Source: Caulobacter segnis
Lineage (GTDB): Bacteria; Pseudomonadota; Alphaproteobacteria; Caulobacterales; Caulobacteraceae
Length of the DNA stretch: 64,000 bases
Assembly: GCF_023935105.1 (NCBI RefSeq)
Contig: NZ_CP096040.1
Location: forward strand, 1,240,001-1,304,000
Direction: 5' to 3'
Shown piece after piece: positions 27,208 to 36,149 of this stretch; the first letter of the stretch is position 1, and each line of letters starts with the position of its first letter. The notes beneath the pieces were generated by a model that saw only the letters and a list, made by a program, of their open reading frames with translations, was not told where the DNA came from and made no database searches. Both the position numbers and the translations under genes were made by a program.

Positions 27208-28620
27208 TTGCATCCGACCACGTCGCTCGTCGCGCTGGGCGCGACGGGGCTCTGCCTGCTTGCCGCTCCCGCCTGGGCGCGCGAGACCCTTGGTCCCGAG
27301 GACGCCGCCGCCCTTCGCGCCGAGATCGCCAGCCTGAGGGCGCAACTCCAGCGCATGGAAAGCCGCCTGGACGCGGCGACCGGGCTGTCGCGCACCGCGC
27401 CGCCGCCGACGCCACTGCCGCCGCCGGTCGCCGCGGTCGTCGAGGCTCCGGCCAAGCCGGCCGCCCCGGCGACGCAGATCAGTTGGAAGGGCGCTCCGCA
27501 GTTCGCCGCCGCCGGCGGCAAGACCTTCAAGGCCAAGGGGCGCATCCAGGCCGACCTCGGCCATGTCGACGCGCCCAGCGGCCTGGCCGACCGAGGCCTT
27601 GGAACCGCGTCCGAGATGCGCCGTATCCGCCTGGGCGGGGAGGGGAGCCTGGGCGCGGGCATCGCCTACAAGCTGGAGCTGGAGCTGTCGGACAACGCCG
27701 TCGACCTGGTCGACACCTTCGTGACCTACAAGACCGGGCCGTGGCTGCTGGCCGCTGGCAACCAGAACCAGTTCCAGTCGCTGGACGAGCTGACCGGCGA
27801 CACCTCCGGCTCGTTCATGGAGCGGGCGGCCTTCACCGACGCCTTCAACTTCGAACGCCGCCTGGGGCTGTCGGCCCAGTACGAGAACGGCGGCTGGCTG
27901 CTGCAGGCGGGCCTGTTCGCCGACGACATCACAGCGCTTTCCAACGCCAGTGACGGCCCGGCCGGCGGCGACGAGAACAACAGCCATGGCCTGGACGGCC
28001 GGGTGGTCTGGGCGCCGAAGCTGGGCGAGACCCAGCTGCATTTCGGCGGCTCGGCGCACTGGCGAAACCTGGGGCGGGTGGCCGACACCGCCACGCGTTA
28101 CCGCCAGCGGCCTTACCTGCACACCAGCAACAGCCGGCTGATCGGAACCTCTGCCGTGGCCGTGCGCGAGGAGACCCACTACGGCGTCGAGGCCGCGTTC
28201 GTGCGTGGCCGCTGGCACGGGGCGGCGGAGGTTCACGGCCTGGAGGCCGACACCAGGACGGGGCCCGATCCGCGCTTCCTCGGCGGCTATGTCGAGCTGG
28301 GCTATTTCCTGACCAACGACACGCGTGGCTACAAGGGGGGGATCTTCGACCGCGCCAAGCCGTCGCGGCCCCTCGGCGTGGGCGGCGTCGGCGCGCTGCA
28401 GCTGAACGTGCGCTACGACTATCTGGACCTCAACGACCGGGGGATCGTCGGCGGCCGGCAGGCCGCCTGGCTGGCGGCCCTGATCTGGCAGCCAGTCGAG
28501 TATCTGCGCTTCAACCTCAACGCCGGCGTCCTGGCCTACCAGGACGCCACGCCGCTGCCGGATGGCGACCGCGACTACACCGCGCGCGTCGCCGGGGCCC
28601 GGATGGAGCTGGATTTCTAG
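27208..28620 (+). CDS. OprO/OprP-type outer-membrane porin
   Basis: A 470-residue protein with a signal peptide (MHPTTSLVALGATGLCLLAAPAWA), a short coiled coil (EDAAALRAEIASLRAQLQRMESRLD, about 30-55), a Pro-rich linker, and a porin_O_P-type barrel from about 90 onwards (FKAKGRIQADLGHVD, RIRLGGEGSLGAGIAYKLELELSDNAVDLVDTFVTYK). Related trimeric porins take up phosphate or polyphosphate. It must start at TTG 27208, since no ATG or GTG lies in frame upstream before a stop. Its stop shares a CTAG with the convergent next gene. Confidence 0.8.
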   Translation: MHPTTSLVALGATGLCLLAAPAWARETLGPEDAAALRAEIASLRAQLQRMESRLDAATGLSRTAPPPTPLPPPVAAVVEAPAKPAAPATQISWKGAPQFAAAGGKTFKAKGRIQADLGHVDAPSGLADRGLGTASEMRRIRLGGEGSLGAGIAYKLELELSDNAVDLVDTFVTYKTGPWLLAAGNQNQFQSLDELTGDTSGSFMERAAFTDAFNFERRLGLSAQYENGGWLLQAGLFADDITALSNASDGPAGGDENNSHGLDGRVVWAPKLGETQLHFGGSAHWRNLGRVADTATRYRQRPYLHTSNSRLIGTSAVAVREETHYGVEAAFVRGRWHGAAEVHGLEADTRTGPDPRFLGGYVELGYFLTNDTRGYKGGIFDRAKPSRPLGVGGVGALQLNVRYDYLDLNDRGIVGGRQAAWLAALIWQPVEYLRFNLNAGVLAYQDATPLPDGDRDYTARVAGARMELDF

Positions 28621-29951
28621 GCCGCGGCCGGCTTGGCGGTCCCGGCCGGGCGGTATTTCTCCGCATCCGACGTGAACTCCGCGTGGCCGTAGCGTTTCAG
28701 CTGGCGCTTCAGCTTGGCCACCAGGTGGGCGTCGGCCAGATCGGAGACGCCCGGCACGTTGCGCGCGAAGCGATAGGCCATCAGCTGGCTGGTCACCAGG
28801 AGGGCGACCAGGCCGAACATCATGAAGTCGCGCGGCCCGATCTCGACCCCCATCCGACGGGCGGCGGCCAGGTCGCCGTTCATGAAGTTGCGCAGGAAGA
28901 ACACCTTGGAGAAGCGGCGCTCGACCTTGTCGAACAGGCGGTTCTCGGGGCGCTCGTCGGGCGGCAGATAGGCGTTCAGCGTCGCCCGGACCAGCTCGCC
29001 GCAGGTGGCGTCGTCGAAGCCGGCGCGCAGCGTGCCGCTGCGGGCGTTCATCGTGTCCACGACCCCCTGTGGCGTGTCGGCCAGCAGGTCCTCGGGCAGG
29101 CCCAGCAGGAAACAGCGATAGCGGGCCAGCTCGACCCGGGCGCGTTCGTCGGCGGTGAAGGTCTTCCGCCCCTGGGCGACGATCTTGTAGCTCATCAGGA
29201 AGATCGGGATCAGGCCGGCCGGCATCTGGTCGACCTGCGGGATCGGGATGCCATAGACGCGCACGTCCCAGCGGTCCGAGCGCTTCAGGGCGTTGAACCG
29301 CACCATCGAGTGCATCAGCCGCACCATGGCCGCCGCGCGGAAGCCCGCGCCGTGGCGCTCCAGGGATCCCGGCAACAGGGTGGTGGTGAAGAAGGTCGCC
29401 GTCTCGTTGACCCGGCGGGCGGCCGTGTCGTTCGACAGGGTCCCGGTCAGGGCCATGGGCAGGGCGGCGTACTTGTTCATGAAGGTGGCGATGAACGCGC
29501 CCCGGATCGCGAACGGCCCGAGGTTGGCGGCGGCGTTGCGGTCCAGGCGCTGGCCTTCGCGCACAAGGTCCATGTCCACCCAGTCGGGCGCGCGCTCCAT
29601 GTCGGCGATGAAGGCCGCAAGCTCCGGCGGCGCGTCGGGGACCGCCTCGATCCCGGCGTCGCAGGCCGTGGTCAGCATCTGGATCAGCGGCCGGAAGCCG
29701 TATTTCGGCATTAGGGCGGCATAGGCGTCGGCGACCACGTCGCCCAGCATGGTGTAGGCCTTGATCAGCGCGACCTTGTCCGGATCCAGACCCCCTTTTC
29801 GAGCCAGGTGCGGCGCGACGCTGGCCTTGGGATCGTCGGTGAAGCGCTCGGGCGTGGCGTCGAAATCCACATCGCCATACAGCGCGGGCAGGGCGGTCTT
29901 CTGCGCGGCGACCTTGGCGCGGACCCGTTCTAGCGGCGTTGGCATGTTCAT
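28617..29951 (-). CDS. MpaB/DUF2236 family oxygenase
   Basis: A 444-residue protein of the oxygenase MpaB/DUF2236 superfamily, which includes the latex-clearing haem protein Lcp. Seen here are FAIRGAFIATFMNKYAALPMALTG, a mid region AAAMVRLMHSMVRFNALKR whose His is the family's likely haem ligand, and VYGIPIPQVDQM. The C-terminal third has hydrophobic helices (FGLVALLVTSQLMAY). Substrate unknown. It is divergent from a TetR regulator at 30067 that may control it. Confidence 0.7.
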   Translation of the reverse strand: MNMPTPLERVRAKVAAQKTALPALYGDVDFDATPERFTDDPKASVAPHLARKGGLDPDKVALIKAYTMLGDVVADAYAALMPKYGFRPLIQMLTTACDAGIEAVPDAPPELAAFIADMERAPDWVDMDLVREGQRLDRNAAANLGPFAIRGAFIATFMNKYAALPMALTGTLSNDTAARRVNETATFFTTTLLPGSLERHGAGFRAAAMVRLMHSMVRFNALKRSDRWDVRVYGIPIPQVDQMPAGLIPIFLMSYKIVAQGRKTFTADERARVELARYRCFLLGLPEDLLADTPQGVVDTMNARSGTLRAGFDDATCGELVRATLNAYLPPDERPENRLFDKVERRFSKVFFLRNFMNGDLAAARRMGVEIGPRDFMMFGLVALLVTSQLMAYRFARNVPGVSDLADAHLVAKLKRQLKRYGHAEFTSDAEKYRPAGTAKPAAA

Positions 29952-30066
29952 CCTCGTGTGACGGCCCGTCGGAGCCCTCGTCTCGGATCGAAGCCTATGT
30001 AATCGTCGTTCATCGGCCTACTCGCCTTGCCCGCCGGGCCGGGCCCCGAACGGAGCACGCCGGCAA

Positions 30067-30690
30067 GTGACTGAAAAGACGAGACGAACGCCGCGCCAAT
30101 CGCGCTCCGAGGCGACGGTCGAGGCGATTCTAGAGGCGGCCTTTCAACTTTTGGAGCAGGGCGGCGTCGAGGCCCTGACCACCAACCATATCGCCGAGCG
30201 GGCCGGGGTCAGCGTCGGCACGCTGTATCAGTACTTCCGGGGCAAGCAGGCGATCCTGGCGGCCCTGGCCCAGCGTCGGGCGGCGGCGGCCCGCGACCGC
30301 ATCGCGCGGATCGTCATCGCCAATTCCGGCGTGGAGAAGCCCGGGATCGGCGCCGTGCGCCTGATCGTCCGCACCTTGGCCACCGCGTTCGAGGGCTCGC
30401 CCGCCACCCGCCGGGCCCTGCTGGACGCCCTAACTCAGGAGGGCGGCGACGATGTGGTCATGCGCAATCACCTGGCCTTCTTCGATGCGATCGCCGGCAA
30501 AGCGGTGTTCGGCTTTCCGCTGTCGCCCGAGGCCGGTTTCGTCCTGACCCACGCGGTCGTCGGGCTGCTGCGCGCGGCGACGATCGAGAGCGATCTGGCC
30601 CTGGATCCGGACCGGTTGGAAGACGAGCTGGTGCGGTTGATGGAAAGCTACATTTCGGCGCTTTTGGTCACGCGAGGCGCGCTCCGGTAG
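30067..30690 (+). CDS. TetR-family regulator
   Basis: A 207-residue protein. The N-terminal HTH (VEAILEAAFQLLEQGGVEALTTNHIAERAGVSVGTLYQYFRGKQAILAAL) is a textbook TetR domain; the C-terminal ligand domain is family-specific. It begins at GTG 30067. It lies head to head with the MpaB-type oxygenase (115-bp gap), the usual arrangement for a repressor and its target. I saw no clean palindrome in that gap. Confidence 0.85.
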   Translation: MTEKTRRTPRQSRSEATVEAILEAAFQLLEQGGVEALTTNHIAERAGVSVGTLYQYFRGKQAILAALAQRRAAAARDRIARIVIANSGVEKPGIGAVRLIVRTLATAFEGSPATRRALLDALTQEGGDDVVMRNHLAFFDAIAGKAVFGFPLSPEAGFVLTHAVVGLLRAATIESDLALDPDRLEDELVRLMESYISALLVTRGALR

Positions 30691-30774
30691 AGTCGGATGT
30701 CGACTCGACGACGGAACCGTCATGGCAAGGTCACGTTGTTTCCGCCGGGAGGGGCCCCCGACGGAGAGTGAAAC

Positions 30775-31302
30775 ATGACCAACAAGATCGCCCTGCTCGC
30801 CGCCGCCGCGTCCCTGACGTTCGCTGGCGCGGCCTTCGCCCAGAGCACTTCGACCACCACCACGAGCCCGGCCTCGGCCGCGCCGACGCAGAGCATGCCG
30901 TCGGCCACCACGCCGAATCCGGCCTCGCCGACCTCGCCGACCACGGCGGCGCCGACTCAGTCGACGACGACGACCACCACGCCGTCGTCCAGCACGACCA
31001 CCACCCAGAGCACGACGCCTTCGGCCAATCCGGCTGACAGCGCCGCCACGCCCAGCTCGGCCACCGTCGCCAGCTTCAAGGTCGGTTCGGCCGTGAAGGA
31101 CGCCGCCGGCCTGCCCGTCGGCCAGATCACCGGCACCAGCACGGGCGCCGATGGTTCGACCAACGTCATCGTCACCAATGGCGGCGTGAAGTTCGCCCTG
31201 CCGGGCAACAGCCTGAGCGCGGGCGCTGACGGCAGCGTCTCGACCACGGCCACCAAGGCCCAGATCGACGCCACCGTCGCCGGCGCCAAGCCGCAGCAAT
31301 AA
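30775..31302 (+). CDS. Secreted Thr/Pro-rich protein with PRC-barrel-like tail
   Basis: A 175-residue protein with a clear signal peptide (MTNKIALLAAAASLTFAGAAFAQ). Residues 24-100 are a low-complexity Thr/Ser/Pro/Ala linker with poly-Thr tracts (QSTTTTTTPSS, STTTTQSTTPS). The last 75 residues form a compact domain, VGSAVKDAAGLPVGQITGT...VNGG-type VIVTNGGVKFALPGNSL, resembling a PRC beta-barrel. It probably sits in the periplasm or at the surface with the linker as a stalk. GGAGAG precedes ATG 30775. A strong hairpin follows it. Confidence 0.7.
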   Translation: MTNKIALLAAAASLTFAGAAFAQSTSTTTTSPASAAPTQSMPSATTPNPASPTSPTTAAPTQSTTTTTTPSSSTTTTQSTTPSANPADSAATPSSATVASFKVGSAVKDAAGLPVGQITGTSTGADGSTNVIVTNGGVKFALPGNSLSAGADGSVSTTATKAQIDATVAGAKPQQ

Positions 31303-31327
31303 GGCCCATTCTCGGCCCGAAGCGACC

Positions 31328-31360
31328 ACGAGCCCGCCCGGCATTGCCGAGCGGGCTCGT
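31328..31360 (+). terminator. Stable hairpin after the Thr-rich secreted protein
   Basis: A perfect 10-bp stem (ACGAGCCCGC / GCGGGCTCGT) with an inner CGGC/GCCG pairing gives a very stable hairpin 25 bp after the stop. It has no U-run but is likely a transcription or degradation barrier. Confidence 0.6.
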
Positions 31361-31444
31361 CACTGGTAGCGATGGCCCCAAGCCTGTTCGTTTCGCGACA
31401 GGCTCTTGTCTGAAGAGGCGTTCATCGCCGTCTTGGGGTTCCGT

Positions 31445-31837
31445 ATGCCTCCGGCCAATAAGTCAAAGCGTGGTTCCAATTCGCTTTTGTGGGATCTGCT
31501 GACGTTCGACCGCCTGGTCACCGGGCCGGTGATTCACTTCATCTATTGGGCCGGCCTGGGCGTCGTGGCGCTGTTCGGCTTTTCGGTCGTCGGCGCGGCC
31601 GTGGGCCTGGCGCTGAAGGAGCCGGGCGTCGGCTCGCTGCTGCTGGCCTTCCCCGTGCTGATCGCCGGCCTGCTGGTCGCCGGGGCGCTGGTGCTGCTGT
31701 GGCGCGCCTTCTGCGAGTTCTACGTCGCCATCTTCCGGATCAGCGAGGACCTGCGGGCGCTTCGCCAGACCAGCGACGCCGACCACGCCGTCCATCGCGC
31801 CCGCCAGCAGGCGCAGGCCCAAAGCGAGCAGGCGTAG
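31445..31837 (+). CDS. DUF4282-like small membrane protein
   Basis: A 130-residue protein with two hydrophobic helices (about 32-55 and 62-85) after the motif LLWDLLTFDRLVTGPVIHFIYW, the DUF4282 signature, and a charged C-terminal helix (FRISEDLRALRQT...HRARQQAQAQ). An inner-membrane protein of unknown function. I took ATG 31445 as the start; an upstream TTG at 31406 would add 13 residues. Confidence 0.6.
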   Translation: MPPANKSKRGSNSLLWDLLTFDRLVTGPVIHFIYWAGLGVVALFGFSVVGAAVGLALKEPGVGSLLLAFPVLIAGLLVAGALVLLWRAFCEFYVAIFRISEDLRALRQTSDADHAVHRARQQAQAQSEQA

Positions 31838-31852
31838 GACCCGTCGGTCCGG

Positions 31853-32299
31853 CTATTTCGCCAGTGTCTTGAGGCGATCGCGCAGCACGCCCAGCGCTTC
31901 CAGCGGCGTGTCGAGGGCGCAGATCATCTGTTCGGGAATCGCCTCGGCCTGATCGCGCAGGGTCCGCCCCTTGTCGGTCAGGGCCACGATGACCCGCCGC
32001 TCGTCCTCGGGGTCGCGGCGGCGTTCCACCAGGCCGCCGGCTTCCAGGCGCTTGAGCAGTGGGGTCAGGGTGCTGGAATCCAGGTCCAGCGCTTCACCCA
32101 GGGCTCCGACCGTCTGCGGGTTTCGCTCCCACAGCACCAGCATCACCAGATACTGCGGATAGGTCAGGCCCAGGGCGTCCAGCAATGGTCGATAGAGCCG
32201 CGTCATCCGGTTCGCCGCGCCGTAGAGGGCGAAGCACAGCTGATTGTCCAGGCGCAGAGCCTCGACGGGGCGATCGGAAGACGCGGTTTTCTTGCTCAT
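31853..32299 (-). CDS. ohrR: Organic-peroxide sensor repressor OhrR (MarR family)
   Basis: A 148-residue MarR protein whose N-terminus [11 protein letters not shown] carries the peroxide-sensing Cys22 in its characteristic context. The winged helix ([38 protein letters not shown]) is complete. When organic hydroperoxides oxidise Cys22 the repressor leaves DNA and ohr is induced. It lies 11 bp downstream of ohr on the same strand, so the pair form one autoregulated operon. Start ATG 32299 gives the standard length. Confidence 0.92.
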   Translation of the reverse strand: MSKKTASSDRPVEALRLDNQLCFALYGAANRMTRLYRPLLDALGLTYPQYLVMLVLWERNPQTVGALGEALDLDSSTLTPLLKRLEAGGLVERRRDPEDERRVIVALTDKGRTLRDQAEAIPEQMICALDTPLEALGVLRDRLKTLAK

Positions 32300-32310
32300 C
32301 GACCTACTAG

Positions 32311-32727
32311 TTAAAGCGCCTTGACGCTGATGGCCACGTCCACGTTGCCACGGGTGGCGTTCGAATACGGGCACACCTGGTGCGCGGTGGCCACAAGGGC
32401 CTCGGCGTCCGCTTGGCTCAGGCCCTGGGTTTCGACCTCCAGGGCGACTTCAAGCTTGAAGCCGACCTCTTGGGTGGCGAGACCGACCTGGCCGGTGACG
32501 GTCGAGCCGGTGAGGGCGATCTTCTGGGTGCGGGCGACGTGGGCCATGGCGCTCTGGAAGCAGGCGGCGTAGCCGGCGGCGAACAGCTGCTCGGGATTCG
32601 TGCCGGTTTCCTTGCCGCCCAAGGCCTTGGGCATCGACAGTTGCACGTCCAGCAGGCCGTCTTCGCTGCGGGCGTGGCCGTCGCGGCCGCCGACGACGGT
32701 GGCGCGGGTGGTGTAGAGGGTGGTCAT
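32311..32727 (-). CDS. ohr: Organic hydroperoxide resistance protein Ohr
   Basis: A 138-residue OsmC/Ohr enzyme with the reactive Cys56 (YAACFQSA) and resolving Cys119 (QVCPYSNA), and the Ohr hallmark NPEQLFAAGYAACF. It reduces organic hydroperoxides in the cytoplasm using lipoylated proteins. First gene of the ohr-ohrR operon; an operator-like palindrome lies 35 bp upstream of the ATG. Confidence 0.95.
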   Translation of the reverse strand: MTTLYTTRATVVGGRDGHARSEDGLLDVQLSMPKALGGKETGTNPEQLFAAGYAACFQSAMAHVARTQKIALTGSTVTGQVGLATQEVGFKLEVALEVETQGLSQADAEALVATAHQVCPYSNATRGNVDVAISVKAL

Positions 32728-32761
32728 GGGGTCGCTCCCTTGCTCAAGTTTGATGAGAACG

Positions 32762-32783
32762 ATTTAATCGCGTGCGATATAAT
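32762..32783. promoter_or_regulatory. Candidate OhrR operator
   Basis: ATTTAATCGC-GT-GCGATATAAT is a 22-bp AT-flanked palindrome (8 of 10 positions pair) just upstream of ohr, in an otherwise GC-rich area. MarR dimers such as OhrR bind palindromes of this size overlapping the promoter. Confidence 0.55.
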
Positions 32784-32847
32784 TTCAAGGCATGGATCTC
32801 GAAAAAAGATCGTGCGTAATGAGTATCTTCCGAATGGGGAGAGGATT

Positions 32848-33549
32848 TCAGGCCGCCCAGGCGGCCGCGAAACGCTTCAGCAGGGACCGCGCCGGGCTCT
32901 CGGCGCCGGCCTCGGCGGCTTCCAGGCGCAGGAACAGGTCGCCGGCCTTGTGCGTGGCGCGAGCGGGCAGGCCCTGGCCAGGCAGGCGGACCAGACCGCG
33001 GGCGGCGGCCTTGGTCGAGATCCAGGCGGGACGACGGCCCAGCGGGGTGTCGGCTTCGACGCGGCCGCCTTCGGCCAGCACGCGCGGATCGACCCTGCCG
33101 GTCAGCCACAGGTCGTCGCCGCGCACCAGCACCCCGTCCTGAGGGCGATGCCGGACTTCGAAGGTCACGCCCTCGACGCGGACCTTGTCGCCCTCGCGCA
33201 GGCCGGCCGGCAGCTTCAGCCGCAGGCGGCGGCCGTCGATGGCCAGCTCCTCGGCCCCGCCGGAAATGGCGACGGCGATGTCGATCTCCAGGAGCACGCG
33301 ATCGGCGATCGGCGCGGCCGAGGCCACGACCGGCGGAAAGGTCGCCGGCTGGTACGGATGCTCTTGCAGCAGGCGATAGGCGGCCAGCACGTCGCGGAAC
33401 AGGGCCGCGTCGCCGGTCGGGCGATCGGGGTGCGCGCGCTTGGCGGCCTCGCGATAGGCCTTGCGCAACTCGCGCTCGCCCGCGTCGGCGGCCACGCCCA
33501 GCAGGGCGCGGGCGGCCGAAAGCGTCAAGGCGGCGGCACGGGCGGTCAT
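32848..33549 (-). CDS. J-domain (DnaJ-like) protein
   Basis: A 233-residue protein. The J domain (about 8-65) has ARALLGV, LRKAYREAAKRAHPDRP, with the HPD triad at about 40-42, then a DnaJ C-terminal-like beta domain (VLLEIDIAVAISGGAEELAIDGRRLRLKLPAGLREGDKVRVEG) without G/F-rich or zinc-finger regions. It should stimulate a DnaK ATPase in the cytoplasm, perhaps for particular clients. It ends 120 bp before the ohr start, on the same strand. Confidence 0.8.
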   Translation of the reverse strand: MTARAAALTLSAARALLGVAADAGERELRKAYREAAKRAHPDRPTGDAALFRDVLAAYRLLQEHPYQPATFPPVVASAAPIADRVLLEIDIAVAISGGAEELAIDGRRLRLKLPAGLREGDKVRVEGVTFEVRHRPQDGVLVRGDDLWLTGRVDPRVLAEGGRVEADTPLGRRPAWISTKAAARGLVRLPGQGLPARATHKAGDLFLRLEAAEAGAESPARSLLKRFAAAWAA

Positions 33550-33598
33550 GGCCGGACCCTGACGCCGCGATGGTCAACGAGGCGTTAAGTTAAGACTT

Positions 33599-33943
33599 TC
33601 AGGGATGCAGCAGCAGCGCGGGGACCAGAACGGCGGCCACGGCCGCGACGATCAGCATCATGCCGAAAACGCCCGGGGCTCCCGGCGCCGTCCAAAGATC
33701 CGCCGAGGGCTCGGCCTCCGGGCCCAGTTCGGCGAGCTGCGCGCGGGTCTTCTTCAGGCGACGCCAGGACATCACGAATATCGGCGCCAGAAATAGAACG
33801 GTAAGGAGCGCACCGATCAGAACGCCTGCAGGCGTTTTCGCCGCATGGGGGCGGACGAGGTCCAGCCAGACGGCGCCGGCAAGAATGAAGATCGCCAAGG
33901 CCAGTTCCAGTCGGGCGACGCCGAGGCGGGTCTTCAACTTCAT
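33599..33943 (-). CDS. Small integral membrane protein, unknown function
   Basis: A 114-residue protein with three hydrophobic segments (about 11-30, 38-58 and 90-112) and a charged cytoplasmic-looking loop ([14 protein letters not shown]). No family recognised. It lies upstream of the J-domain gene on the same strand, 49 bp away, and may be cotranscribed. Confidence 0.6.
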   Translation of the reverse strand: MKLKTRLGVARLELALAIFILAGAVWLDLVRPHAAKTPAGVLIGALLTVLFLAPIFVMSWRRLKKTRAQLAELGPEAEPSADLWTAPGAPGVFGMMLIVAAVAAVLVPALLLHP

Positions 33944-34035
33944 GGATCAAGCCCCCACGTCATCACCTTCAGATTGCGTCAGGCGTGACCGTCGTCAAGG
34001 TGGCTCACCGCGCATCGTGGGCCTATATCAGCGTC

Positions 34036-34701
34036 ATGAGCGACCAGACCCTGATCCCCGCCTCGCCCAGCGAGGACGACTATGTCCGCCAGGTGACCGA
34101 GGCGGTCCCGCCGGCCCTGTTGTCGGAAGCGGATCCGTTCGCCCTGTTCGCCGAGTGGCTGGAGGAGGCGGGCAAGAAGGAGCCCAACGACCCCAACGCC
34201 ATGGCCGTCTCGACCGTCGACGCCGACGGCATGCCCGATTCGCGCATGGTGCTGCTGAAGGACTTCGATCCGCGCGGCTTCGTCTTCTACACCAACACGC
34301 ACAGCGCCAAGGGCCGCGAGCTGGAGGGCCAACCCAAGGCCGCCCTGCTGTTCCACTGGAAGTCGCTGCGCCGCCAGGTGCGGATCCGGGGCGTGGTCGA
34401 GCCGGTCAGCGAGGCCGAGGCCGACGCCTATTTCGCCAGCCGCGCCCGCCACAGCCAGTTGGGCGCCTGGGCCAGCGACCAGTCGCGCCCGCTGCCCGAC
34501 CGCCTGGCCCTGGAGAAGCGGGTCGCCGAGATGGGCTTGAAGTTCGGCCTCTCCAAGGTGCCCCGCCCACCGCACTGGTCGGGCTATCGCATCGTCCCCG
34601 TCACGATCGAATTCTGGCGCGACCGCCCGTTCCGCCTGCACGAGCGCCTGGTCTTCGACCGGGTGGGGCAGGGCTGGACGACGAAGCGACTGTTTCCGTA
34701 A
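34036..34701 (+). CDS. pdxH: Pyridoxamine/pyridoxine 5'-phosphate oxidase
   Basis: A 221-residue FMN enzyme of the expected size. Motifs: [34 protein letters not shown] (FMN-binding), [39 protein letters not shown] and the C-terminal [19 protein letters not shown] (substrate site). It makes pyridoxal 5'-phosphate, the active vitamin B6, from the PNP or PMP forms in the cytoplasm. ATG 34036 (MSDQTL) is the family-like start; codons upstream to 33985 are open but unlike the family. Confidence 0.95.
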   Translation: MSDQTLIPASPSEDDYVRQVTEAVPPALLSEADPFALFAEWLEEAGKKEPNDPNAMAVSTVDADGMPDSRMVLLKDFDPRGFVFYTNTHSAKGRELEGQPKAALLFHWKSLRRQVRIRGVVEPVSEAEADAYFASRARHSQLGAWASDQSRPLPDRLALEKRVAEMGLKFGLSKVPRPPHWSGYRIVPVTIEFWRDRPFRLHERLVFDRVGQGWTTKRLFP

Positions 34702-34710
34702 GGGGCGGCC

Positions 34711-35172
34711 TCACTCCCAGGAAAACCTCGTTCGCAGCGCGCAGCCCGAAGGATCCTGGCCCTCTTCGAAAAGCCGCACCCGGCTGATGGCTTTCAACTG
34801 GTGCGCGTTCAACGGCTTGTCCGAGCTGAAATACGCAGCGCCATGACCGCCATTCCAGATGGCGACCTCATAACGATCGCCCTTTCGACGTTGTGCAAAC
34901 CTCGCCGGCTTCGTGCCGTTTTGAGCCTCGACCATCCGACCTTTCGGCCGGCTGGCCCAACCTATGCCGCGCACATCCAGCGACCCGAATGGCCCTTCCC
35001 AAAGGAAGGTCCCGCTATGGAAGCCACCCTCAAGGGTCGTGACTTTTTCGCCGGGCAATAGATCGATTATCGGCGCGTAACCGCAGAAGCGGCCGGCGCC
35101 CTCCAACTCGGCGGCTTCCGCGAGAAGAGGCAGCCCCGCGGCGAGGACCGCCGCCACGATCAGCTTTCTCAT
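34711..35172 (-). CDS. Secreted protein of unknown function
   Basis: A 153-residue protein with a signal peptide (MRKLIVAAVLAAGLPLLAEA, cleavage near residue 20). It has two cysteines (FCGYAP and SGCALR) that could bridge, and a Trp/Gly-rich middle (EGPFGSLDVRGIGWASRP, YEVAIWNGGHGAAYF). No family recognised. Its codon use is less GC-biased than the housekeeping genes, hinting at recent arrival. Convergent with pdxH. Confidence 0.65.
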   Translation of the reverse strand: MRKLIVAAVLAAGLPLLAEAAELEGAGRFCGYAPIIDLLPGEKVTTLEGGFHSGTFLWEGPFGSLDVRGIGWASRPKGRMVEAQNGTKPARFAQRRKGDRYEVAIWNGGHGAAYFSSDKPLNAHQLKAISRVRLFEEGQDPSGCALRTRFSWE

Positions 35173-35298
35173 GATGGAATCCTAAGCCGCGACGCCATGA
35201 AACTTAAGTTGCCGAGGGTCCGCTCACGACCCGTTACGGAACTTCAGCTTCGGCATCCGGCCTTTGAGCGCCTGGCTACTTCGTCTGGTCGATAGTGC

Positions 35299-35985
35299 TT
35301 AGAGGGACGTCAGGCCAAGGCGGGTCGCCATGCTGACAAGTTCAGCGAACGACCTCGCTCCCATCTTGCGCATCAGTCGCCGCCTGTGGACCTTGACCGT
35401 GATCTCGCTGATGCCCAGGTCGCCGGCGACTTGCTTGTTCAGGCGGCCCGAGATGATAAGCGTCAGCACCTCGCGCTCCCGGCGGCTCAAGCGGCCGAGG
35501 GCGGCATAAAGGTTGCGCCAACTGGAGAGATCGCGAAGCTGCAAGCCGCTGCGTTCCATGATCTCGCGCAGCGCTTGCTCGGCCTGTTTCTGATCGTTGA
35601 TGTCCACCATCAGATTGTACCAGCGGACGATCCTGCCGCTGGCATCCCTGAGCGGGGCGCCCCTCGTCTGAAGCCATCGGTAATCGCCGTCACGATGGCG
35701 GGCCCGAACCTCAAATTCAAAGGGAGCGCCGCTCACGATTGCGGCGTTGAAGCATTCCACGGCGAGCGGCCTATCTTGCGGATGCGTCAGACCACCCAGA
35801 CCCCAATGCCGTAATGCGTCATGCTGTTTGTTGAAGAATTCGAAGACCGGCTTGTTGGCGAACTCAAGATCGCCGGAAGCCGAGAAGACGGCGATCAGGC
35901 CCGGGACGCTGTCAAACGGCTCTGGCGATTCCCCGGAGACTAGTCGCCCGACTTCTGGACTCGTGGGCGTGAAGATTGCTGTCAT
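35299..35985 (-). CDS. PAS-LuxR transcriptional regulator
   Basis: A 228-residue protein: a PAS fold with PAC motif (about 25-135; FANKPVFEFFNKQHDALRHWG, HRDGDYRWLQTRGAPLRDASGRIVRWYNLMVDI) followed by a LuxR-type HTH (about 160-225; LSRREREVLTLIISGRLNKQVAGDLGISEITVKVHRRRLMRKMG). The PAS part may bind a ligand or cofactor; no receiver domain is present. ATG 35985 (MTAIF) fits the domain border; the upstream open frame is not convincing. It is divergent from the alpha/beta hydrolase at 36150, a likely target. Confidence 0.8.
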   Translation of the reverse strand: MTAIFTPTSPEVGRLVSGESPEPFDSVPGLIAVFSASGDLEFANKPVFEFFNKQHDALRHWGLGGLTHPQDRPLAVECFNAAIVSGAPFEFEVRARHRDGDYRWLQTRGAPLRDASGRIVRWYNLMVDINDQKQAEQALREIMERSGLQLRDLSSWRNLYAALGRLSRREREVLTLIISGRLNKQVAGDLGISEITVKVHRRRLMRKMGARSFAELVSMATRLGLTSL

Positions 35986-36149
35986 TCGCCGGCGACTCCC
36001 AGGCTTCGCGCAAAAGCTGCGTCGGACAGGGCGCCGTCTTGCGGAGGCGATAGCGTTCAGAAGGCGGCTATTACACCTTAGTATCAATTGCGACCGACGC
36101 CAGGAGATGACCGACTTGCCGGTATCTCATGATCAAAAAGGAGGCGTCG

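Noticed and set aside
25315..28236. A 973-codon open frame on the minus strand across flhA and the porin gene
   Set aside because: It is a shadow of high-GC coding on the + strand: composition rich in Arg, Gly, Asp, His and Gln, no domain, and both overlapped genes are firmly identified.
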